This document shows, in pieces, positions 1-5,794 of a DNA stretch of 11,881 nucleotides (position 1 is its first letter; every line of letters begins with the position of its first letter). Below the pieces are notes generated by a model. That model did no database searches. It was not told the origin of the DNA and saw nothing but the letters and a program-made list of their open reading frames with translations. The stretch comes from Saprospiraceae bacterium (GTDB lineage: Bacteria > Bacteroidota > Bacteroidia > Chitinophagales > Saprospiraceae). Position numbers and translations under genes: made by a program. Location of the stretch: assembly GCA_027009605.1 (NCBI GenBank), contig JALVCY010000320.1, forward strand, positions 1 through 11,881, written 5' to 3'.

Positions 1-9
1 TTTTTGTTA

Positions 10-93
10 AATTGTTCAACTCTGCAATTGTTCAACTGATTATCAGTCAGTTGAACAATTGAACGCCGAAGGCAAATGAACAATTGAACACAT
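10..93. repeat. AATTGTTCAAC repeat cluster with a perfect hairpin
   Basis: AATTGTTCAACT occurs directly at 10-21 and 26-37, a 16-bp offset. Its reverse complement is at 49-60, and TGAACAATTGAACA follows at 77-90. The copies at 25-39 and 47-61 form a perfect 15-bp stem with a 7-base loop (TTATCAG). No T-tract follows, so this is not an obvious terminator. It looks like a short intergenic repeat; its function is not visible from sequence. Confidence 0.75.
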
Positions 94-468
94 TATAAAT
101 GCCACATTATGTCACGCACTCATGTGATATTTATCGAAAAGTAAGGGACAAAGCCCGACTGCGCCCCATAAAAACAACCTATTTTTTCACAATTTTAGAA
201 TACCAACTTTCTAATCTACTGTTTTTCAACCAATTAGAATCGATAAAGCAAGAAGGCTCATACACAAATGCTAATTATTATTCTATTTTTGAAACCATTT
301 TACTCTTTTTTTTGCATTATCGAAAAAGGTTATATCATGGAACGCATTCTTCCGTGCTATGAATAACCTACGGTACTCAAAAATTCAGTTATTAAAACAC
401 CGTGACCATTTAGGTAAGCGCCCTTTTTTGTCAAAGGCTATCTAAGGAGTTACAAAAAAAATTCAATT
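94..468. other. AT-rich upstream region without a convincing gene
   Basis: This stretch lies upstream of the PKD/Kazal gene. One open frame (99-362, plus strand) exists, but its translation has no recognisable domain or signal peptide and is rich in residues typical of translated AT-rich noncoding DNA, so I do not call it. A TATTTTTG at 284-291 matches the Bacteroidota -7 box TAnnTTTG, but no TTTG lies about 20 bp upstream and A/T runs give such matches by chance. AAGGAG near 446-451 is too far from the ATG at 469 to be a normal ribosome-binding site. I see no RNA gene. Confidence 0.5.
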
Positions 469-2802
469 ATGAAAAAGTTATTCAACATGCTGGCATTGAT
501 GCTGCCGATGCTCTTAGTCTCGAGCAGCCTATTGGCTCAGGATTGCCAAGCGCTCTTTTTTCCGGAGGTCAATCCCCAAAACCCATTACAAGTTCAATTT
601 ACCGATTGGTCTGAAGCTGGTGGCGACATAGCTTCTTGGGCTTGGGATTTTGGAGATGGGGCGACATCTGCCGACCAAAACCCGTCGCACACATACAGCG
701 AACCGGGAACTTACACCGTTAGTCTGAGTATTGCGTCTTCTACAGGATGCCAATCCACAATGGAAGTAGTCCTTCCTTTGGACACCACGGGCTGCAACTG
801 TCCAACCGTTTATGACCCGGTCTGTGTGGCCGGCCCCGGTGGAGAGATTTACCATTTTCCGAATGAATGTGAAGCCAATTGTGCGGGATTTACGGAAGAT
901 GATTTTGTTGATTGTGCGCCTGACACTACGATGAATTGTCAAGCAGCTATGACCTACCAAGTGGATGGATTAACCGTTAGTTTTACTGACTTTTCTTTTG
1001 CTTCCACCGCCATTGAATCTTGGACTTGGGACTTCGGAGACGGCCAAACGGGCTCCGGCGCCAACCCTAAACACGAGTATGACACACCCGGCAACTACGA
1101 GGTAAGTTTAACCATCACCACCGCCGGAGGATGCAGTAGCACGACCGATGCCAATCTAACTCTTGTGGATTGTAATTGCAGCACCGAATACGACCCGGTT
1201 TGTGTCCAAGATACCGGATTTTGTGGAAACGGATACATCGAGTTCCCTAATGAGTGCATGGCCTTGTGTGCCGGATTTACGGCCGCTGACTTTGTCGATT
1301 GTGATGGGGACACCACGGAGTATTGTGAAGCCTTTTTTGGATATGAAAACGATTTGAACAATGACTTGACAGTACATTTCATAGACTATTCCTTTACGAT
1401 GAGCAACGAGGTCACTTGGACTTGGGACTTTGGCGACGGCACCGGCAGCAATGAACAAAACCCCACGCATACATACGATAGTACCGGCGTGTATAATGTA
1501 ACGTTGACCATCAGCACACCGAATTGTTCCGGCAGCTTTAGCCTGGAAGTGTGGCTAGACTCTTGGACTTCACCGTGCAACTGTACCGACGAATACAATC
1601 CGGTCTGTGTAGAAATAGATAGCGGCGTTGTCTTACCTTTCTGGAATGCGTGTTACGCCACCTGCGAAGGGTTTACTAATTTTGTAGATTGTGACCTGCC
1701 CACACCGAATGACTGCGAGGCATTTTTTGGGTACTATCAAGATTTTATGGATAATGACTTAACCGTGAATTTTGAAGATTACTCCTACTCTACCGGCACG
1801 ATTACGTCTTGGGCTTGGGACTTTGGTGATGGCTCCAACAGTACTGATCAAAACCCGGAACATACTTTTGCGGAAGCCGGCCAATACCCTGTTACGCTCA
1901 CCATTACTTCTGATAGTTGTACCAACTCGGTTACAATCGACGTTTTTGTCGGAGATTTCACCTTCCCGGACTGTCAAGCCTTTTTCTGGCCTTTCCCTGC
2001 TGATTCGGCCAACGATTTGACTTTCCAATTTCTTGACTTATCGCTTGGTAATCCAACCGCTTGGGCTTGGGACTTTGGCGACGGTACGACCAGTACAGAA
2101 CAAAATCCAACCCACACTTTTGCCAATGACGGCACTTATACGGTCTCTTTGAGCATTACGAGTGACAGTTGCCAAAGTACTTATGATTTGGTGATGAACT
2201 CTGACGACTACATGATGGTTTCTACCCCCAATCCGGTGAGCGGTTTACAGGCTTTATTCACTCCGGTGATGGATGATGTAACCAATTCGGTTTACTTTAA
2301 AAACCAATCTACTTCGGCGACCCCAATTACGCAAATCACTTATGATTTTGGAGATGGCAACAAGGCCGAAGCGGCTAATATTCAGCACTTATTCTTGGAG
2401 AAAAAAGCTTATAATGTAACTATGCAGGTAACCAATTCTTTGGGAGAAGTCAGTAATTTTATGGGTACGATAGACTTGGCCACCAAACAGTTTACGGGTA
2501 GTACGAGCGGAACTTCCATCGTACTCGGTAATCAGGAATTGGCGGATACCCGCTTCGATTTGCAATTGGCTCCCAATCCGGTGAGTTCGCAATTGGATAT
2601 TACTTATGAGGCGACCGTTGCCGGAAAATACAATATGAGCATTGAATCCGTTACCGGAAAAACTTTATATACGCAAACCAATCTTGGAGTGAAGGGACAA
2701 AACAAGGTATCAGTGAATGTTCAGGACTTCCCGCAAGGCGTGTATTTGCTCAAACTTCAAGTCGCTAATAGCGTCCAAACTTATAAGTTTGTGAAAGAGT
2801 AA
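469..2802 (+). CDS. T9SS-secreted protein with alternating PKD and Kazal-like domains
   Basis: This is a 777-residue predicted extracellular or cell-surface protein. Residues 1-24 are a Sec signal peptide, probably cleaved after LLAQ. Six PKD-type domains follow, marked by (W)xWDFGDG at about 59-64, 187-192, 319-324, 450-455 and 534-539, plus a divergent YDFGDG at 625-630. Three Kazal-like modules sit after PKD 1, 2 and 3 (109-149, 235-278, 370-408). Each has the order C-x-C-x7-C, then FPNEC or FWNAC, x3, C, and a closing FVDC. The end (about 697-777) is a T9SS type A sorting domain, beginning LAPNPVSSQ and finishing with a short beta-strand tail ending KFVKE. PKD domains are beta-sandwich modules common in adhesins and degradative exoenzymes. 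Kazal domains classically inhibit serine proteases, but inhibition here is only inference. No catalytic domain is visible. The ATG at 469 is chosen because the signal peptide starts there. A terminator follows at 2874-2903, suggesting a single-gene transcript. Confidence 0.9.
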   Translation: MKKLFNMLALMLPMLLVSSSLLAQDCQALFFPEVNPQNPLQVQFTDWSEAGGDIASWAWDFGDGATSADQNPSHTYSEPGTYTVSLSIASSTGCQSTMEVVLPLDTTGCNCPTVYDPVCVAGPGGEIYHFPNECEANCAGFTEDDFVDCAPDTTMNCQAAMTYQVDGLTVSFTDFSFASTAIESWTWDFGDGQTGSGANPKHEYDTPGNYEVSLTITTAGGCSSTTDANLTLVDCNCSTEYDPVCVQDTGFCGNGYIEFPNECMALCAGFTAADFVDCDGDTTEYCEAFFGYENDLNNDLTVHFIDYSFTMSNEVTWTWDFGDGTGSNEQNPTHTYDSTGVYNVTLTISTPNCSGSFSLEVWLDSWTSPCNCTDEYNPVCVEIDSGVVLPFWNACYATCEGFTNFVDCDLPTPNDCEAFFGYYQDFMDNDLTVNFEDYSYSTGTITSWAWDFGDGSNSTDQNPEHTFAEAGQYPVTLTITSDSCTNSVTIDVFVGDFTFPDCQAFFWPFPADSANDLTFQFLDLSLGNPTAWAWDFGDGTTSTEQNPTHTFANDGTYTVSLSITSDSCQSTYDLVMNSDDYMMVSTPNPVSGLQALFTPVMDDVTNSVYFKNQSTSATPITQITYDFGDGNKAEAANIQHLFLEKKAYNVTMQVTNSLGEVSNFMGTIDLATKQFTGSTSGTSIVLGNQELADTRFDLQLAPNPVSSQLDITYEATVAGKYNMSIESVTGKTLYTQTNLGVKGQNKVSVNVQDFPQGVYLLKLQVANSVQTYKFVKE
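637..2085 (+). repeat. Internal coding repeats for WxWDFGDG (PKD core)
   Basis: Five in-frame copies of a TGGxCTTGGGAyTT-type DNA segment encode the PKD core at 637-660, 1021-1044, 1417-1440, 1810-1833 and 2062-2085. The first four are about 385-395 bp apart because a Kazal-like module lies between successive PKD domains. The last gap is about 250 bp because no Kazal module intervenes. The pattern fits duplication of a composite PKD+Kazal unit. The third-position differences between copies suggest the duplications are not recent. Confidence 0.8.
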
Positions 2803-2844
2803 GCCTTCACAAGGCTTTAAAATGGGTGGTTGGTTTCCCATTTT
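2801..2844 (+). other. Two tandem hairpins just after the PKD/Kazal gene
   Basis: AAGCCTT (2801-2807) pairs with AAGGCTT (2811-2817) across a 3-base loop, starting inside the TAA stop codon. AAAATGGG (2819-2826) then pairs with CCCATTTT (2837-2844). Both stems are perfect. The second ends in only a short T stretch, so the main terminator is probably the stronger hairpin at 2874-2903. These may protect the 3' end of the mRNA or be remnants of an older terminator. Confidence 0.6.
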
Positions 2845-2873
2845 GAAAGCTAAATTCGTTTCTACTTACCTTG

Positions 2874-2903
2874 GGGCATGAGATTTTTCTCATGCCCTTT
2901 TTT
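2874..2903 (+). terminator. Rho-independent terminator of the PKD/Kazal gene
   Basis: GGGCATGAG (2874-2882) pairs perfectly with CTCATGCCC (2889-2897) across the loop ATTTTT, and six T residues follow at 2898-2903. This is a textbook intrinsic terminator, 71 bp past the stop codon. Confidence 0.9.
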
Positions 2904-2904
2904 G

Positions 2905-2998
2905 TGGGGACGCACGGCTCCGTCCCGTAGGGACGCACGCCCTGCCCCTTAGGGACGCACGACCCGCCCTGTAGGGACGCACGGCCGTGCGTCCCTAC
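2905..2998. repeat. TAGGGACGCACG repeat cluster, 22-bp period, ending in a perfect palindrome
   Basis: TAGGGACGCACG begins at 2928, 2950 and 2972, exactly 22 bp apart. A variant copy with TG in place of TA begins at 2905. The last copy is joined to its reverse complement, giving a perfect 28-bp palindrome at 2971-2998. Sequences between copies are short, GC-rich and themselves related (for example CCCTGCCCCT and ACCCGCCCTG), so these are tandem degenerate units and not CRISPR spacers. Related copies lie at 9270-9335 and 9987-10032, so this is a dispersed intergenic palindromic repeat, comparable in kind to REP elements. Confidence 0.85.
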
Positions 2999-3009
2999 AA
3001 GGTGGGAAA

Positions 3010-3041
3010 TTTGACAACCAACACCAAAACCGTTAAATTTG
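3010..3041 (+). promoter_or_regulatory. Bacteroidota-type promoter for the CotH/lamin-tail gene
   Basis: TTTG at 3010-3013 (-33 box) lies 20 bp upstream of TAAATTTG at 3034-3041, a full match to the TAnnTTTG -7 box. Spacing and both boxes fit the promoter known for the main sigma factor of this phylum. Transcription would start near 3048, leaving a leader of about 65 bases before the ATG at 3112. It lies just after the repeat cluster and the preceding terminator, so the gene probably has its own transcript. Confidence 0.65.
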
Positions 3042-3111
3042 CATCATAAACACTCCATATTTTTAGTTTCCCCCAATACCAATAGAAAAAACACAAGGAA
3101 ACTAACATACT

Positions 3112-5601
3112 ATGAGCCGATTAAATCTTTGCAAAGTACCCCTTTGTGTCTTTGCCTTATTGCTTTTCCCCCGGTTATTTTTTGCGCAAGCACTGGTCAT
3201 CAATGAATTCATGGCGTCTAATTCGACTACCATTGCCAATGAATCCGGGGATTATGTGGATTGGGTGGAGATTTATAACCCCGGCAACCAAGCCATTGAC
3301 TTAGCAGGCATGTATCTTACGGATGACCTGAGCACGCCTGATTTGCACCAAATTCCAACGGGCTTTAGTGACTCTACGACAATTCAGCCCAAGGGCTTCA
3401 AGCTGTTTTGGTTTGACAAGCATCCGGATGCCGGCCCGCTCCATGTGAATGCCAAATTGAAGACAGGTGGAGAGCAAATCGGACTCTTTAACAGTAACTT
3501 AACGGTCATCGACAGCCTGTCTTATGGCCAACAAACTCCGGACATTTCTTATGGTCGAATCGCTGATGATAGCACAGAATGGACTTTCTTCTCCCAGCCC
3601 ACACCCGGACAAGCTAATTTTACGCCCTTGCCGATTGCCCAAGCACCGCTATTTACTTATCATGACGGCATTTTTAGCCATCCGATATCGCTGACCTTAT
3701 TGACCACCACGCCGGGCACCAATATTTATTACACCACAGACGGGAGTCTGCCGACGGATGCTTCCACTTTATACACGGCACCGATTATGGTGGACTCATC
3801 CATGTCTATTCGAGCCATTACGGCCGGGCCCAACAACAGCCCAAGCCCGGTCTCCACCCACATGTATTTAATCAATAGGCATCATACTTTCCCTATCGTC
3901 TATTTGACCTTTAATCCGGTAGATTTTTACGACAGTATCACCGGCATCTATGTAAATTATCTTGAAAACTGGGAACGGCCGGCCAATTTGGCTTTTTTCG
4001 AGATGGACGGGAGTCTGGCTTTTAGCCAACCCGCCGAAGTAGAAATCCAAGGTACAGGCAGCGCAGAATTTGCCCACAAATCCATCGCCATCAAGGCCAA
4101 ATCTTATCAAGGAGAAAAACAGTTTCAATATCCCATTTTCCCCCAATTGCCGTATCAGAAGTATGGCAGTTTCACCTTGCGGAATTCAGGCCAAGACTGG
4201 GATAAAACCATTTTTAGAGATGCCTATGCGACTAGTTTTGTGGCCGATTTGTCGGACATCGGGGACATCATCAGCCCGCCTAGGCTTTACCTGCAAAGCT
4301 ACCGGCCTACGATTGCTTATTTTAATGGAGAATACAGGGGGATTTACAACATCCGGGAGCGCCTGGATCATCGCTACATCAAAACTCATTTTGGACTGTC
4401 CAAAGGCGAATATGACTACCTGAAAGGAGTCGATGAAGTCAAAAACGGGGACTGGGACAGTTGGTTCCAATTTATGGACTTTCTATTGGCTCATGATATG
4501 AATCAACAAAGCCACTTTGACTCGCTCCAAAAAGTAATGGATGTCCAAGATTACTTGGACTATATCACCTTCAATATTTTTCTGAACAATACCGATTGGC
4601 CGGCAAATAACAATCGACGTTGGAAGGCCAAAAGTCCGGATGGCAAATGGAGATGGATGGTTTTTGATTTGGATTATACGCTTTCTTTGTACAACGAAGA
4701 CGGCTCTTGGAATACCGGAGACTACCACGACAATGCCCTTCTCCGGCTCTATAACGACACCGGTTGGCAATGGCCTAATCCGGAATGGGCCACTCGTCCC
4801 TTTCGGGCTTGCGTCCAAAATACCGGATGGCGGCATCAGTTTATTAACCGCATGGCTGACCAATTAAATACGCTTTTCACACCGGAGCGGCTACAGCAAC
4901 GGTTGGATGAATTTGTCAATAGATATCGACCCGAAATGGCAGCCCACCAGTGCAAATGGTTTGAATGCTTTGATGGCTGGGATGATAATATTGGCAAGGT
5001 TCGGCATTTCATCAGTGGGCGTGCGGGCGCCGTCCGCCAACATTTTGTAGAGCAATATGCAGAGATAACGGACACAACTATAGTTCACCTTTCGGCCAAT
5101 CCCAAGCAAGGAGGAACCATCGAATGGAATACGCTTACGCTAAAACCGGAACACTTCCCTTGGCAAGGGATTTATTTTGCGGGAATAGATATTCCTGTAA
5201 AGGCGACGCCGGCACCCGGCTATGAATTTGTGGGCTGGTCGGATAGTAGTTTGGGCTCAAATCCCAACGGAACCATCAACTTATCTTCAGATGAATACAC
5301 GCTGACGGCGATATTCCAACCCATCGTAAGTACCCGGCTTGCGCCCAAAGAAACACTTACGATATTTCCCAATCCGGCCAAAGAGCACTTATTGATCAAG
5401 ACCGATTCCTTTGCAGGAAAAGCGGCGACGATTCAGGTTTTAGATTTATCCGGAAGGATTGTCTTCTATCAAGAAGTAGCGCATCTGCCCGGCGAAAACT
5501 ATCCCATCCCCATCAAGCATTTTCCGAAAGGAAACTATGTCCTAAAAGTCCAACCCAATAACCACCGCATTATGATTACCCAATTTACAAAGGTGGATTA
5601 G
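3112..5601 (+). CDS. T9SS-secreted CotH-kinase family protein with lamin-tail domain
   Basis: This is an 829-residue predicted secreted protein. Residues 1-26 are a signal peptide ending LFFAQ. A lamin-tail domain follows at about 27-168 (VINEFMASN, then WVEIYNPGNQAIDLAG). A chitobiase C-terminal-like beta domain is at about 175-253 (IYYTTDGSLPT). The CotH-like region is at about 258-645. It includes LRNSGQDWDKTIFRDA (356-371), YRGIYNIRERLD (408-419), NNTDWPANNNRRW (492-504) and WMVFDLDYTL (515-524). The N and D residues of the last two motifs fit the Mg-ATP and catalytic region of CotH kinases. An InlB-B-like repeat (about 657-737, GYEFVGWS) and a T9SS type A sorting domain (about 748-829, IFPNPAKEHL) finish it. 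CotH of Bacillus spore coats is an atypical protein kinase; activity and substrate here are unknown. The lamin-tail plus CotH pairing is common in environmental Bacteroidota and may serve surface attachment or polymer binding. The ATG at 3112 starts the signal peptide. Confidence 0.88.
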   Translation: MSRLNLCKVPLCVFALLLFPRLFFAQALVINEFMASNSTTIANESGDYVDWVEIYNPGNQAIDLAGMYLTDDLSTPDLHQIPTGFSDSTTIQPKGFKLFWFDKHPDAGPLHVNAKLKTGGEQIGLFNSNLTVIDSLSYGQQTPDISYGRIADDSTEWTFFSQPTPGQANFTPLPIAQAPLFTYHDGIFSHPISLTLLTTTPGTNIYYTTDGSLPTDASTLYTAPIMVDSSMSIRAITAGPNNSPSPVSTHMYLINRHHTFPIVYLTFNPVDFYDSITGIYVNYLENWERPANLAFFEMDGSLAFSQPAEVEIQGTGSAEFAHKSIAIKAKSYQGEKQFQYPIFPQLPYQKYGSFTLRNSGQDWDKTIFRDAYATSFVADLSDIGDIISPPRLYLQSYRPTIAYFNGEYRGIYNIRERLDHRYIKTHFGLSKGEYDYLKGVDEVKNGDWDSWFQFMDFLLAHDMNQQSHFDSLQKVMDVQDYLDYITFNIFLNNTDWPANNNRRWKAKSPDGKWRWMVFDLDYTLSLYNEDGSWNTGDYHDNALLRLYNDTGWQWPNPEWATRPFRACVQNTGWRHQFINRMADQLNTLFTPERLQQRLDEFVNRYRPEMAAHQCKWFECFDGWDDNIGKVRHFISGRAGAVRQHFVEQYAEITDTTIVHLSANPKQGGTIEWNTLTLKPEHFPWQGIYFAGIDIPVKATPAPGYEFVGWSDSSLGSNPNGTINLSSDEYTLTAIFQPIVSTRLAPKETLTIFPNPAKEHLLIKTDSFAGKAATIQVLDLSGRIVFYQEVAHLPGENYPIPIKHFPKGNYVLKVQPNNHRIMITQFTKVD

Positions 5602-5605
5602 GTCG

Positions 5606-5688
5606 GTAGGACGCCGGGACAATAGGTTGGAGACAGCGCCGTAGGGGGCAGCACCGTAGGAGGGGCATCACAAGGATGCCCCCCACGG
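5606..5688. repeat. Degenerate GC-rich repeat with a long imperfect hairpin
   Basis: GGTAGGACGC (5606-5615) and the GTAGGGGGCAGCACCGTAGG region look like decayed relatives of the TAGGGACGCACG repeat. GGGGCATC (5662-5669) pairs with GATGCCCC (5675-5682). Allowing two bulged A residues, the stem extends outward to CCGT (5654-5657) and ACGG (5685-5688). An A-run, not a T-run, follows on the plus strand, so as a terminator it would work better for minus-strand transcription. It may still help end or stabilise the upstream mRNA. Confidence 0.55.
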
Positions 5689-5731
5689 CAAACGAAAAAA
5701 ATCATTTTTATATCATCTCAACTTTTCTACC

Positions 5732-5739
5732 TATCTTTA
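5732..5739 (+). promoter_or_regulatory. Possible -7 box of the pyruvate carboxylase gene
   Basis: TATCTTTA matches seven of the eight positions of TAnnTTTG counting the two free ones; the last base is A instead of G. No clear TTTG lies about 20 bp upstream. It sits 55 bp before the ATG at 5795 in an AT-rich leader, a sensible place for a promoter, but the match is weak. Confidence 0.25.
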
Positions 5740-5794
5740 CGTTTCAATCATCGCTCAACCAATTTTTTTTCAATCACTTATCATCCGACTTCCT

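Noticed and set aside
284..291. TATTTTTG as a promoter for the PKD/Kazal gene
   Set aside because: It matches the -7 box but lacks a TTTG about 20 bp upstream, would give a leader of about 170 bases, and sits in T-rich DNA where chance matches are frequent.
99..362. Open frame of 87 codons on the plus strand near the left edge
   Set aside because: No signal peptide, domain or conserved motif, AT-rich noncoding-like composition and no promoter of good quality; most likely chance.
2905..2998. Regularly spaced repeats resembling a small CRISPR array
   Set aside because: The constant part is only 12 bp and the intervals about 10 bp and related to one another; CRISPR repeats and spacers are each usually over 20 bp. 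No cas gene is present.
5602..5794. Possible riboswitch or leader RNA before pyruvate carboxylase
   Set aside because: The only structure is the repeat-like hairpin; no conserved riboswitch core was recognised, and the remaining leader is plain AT-rich sequence.
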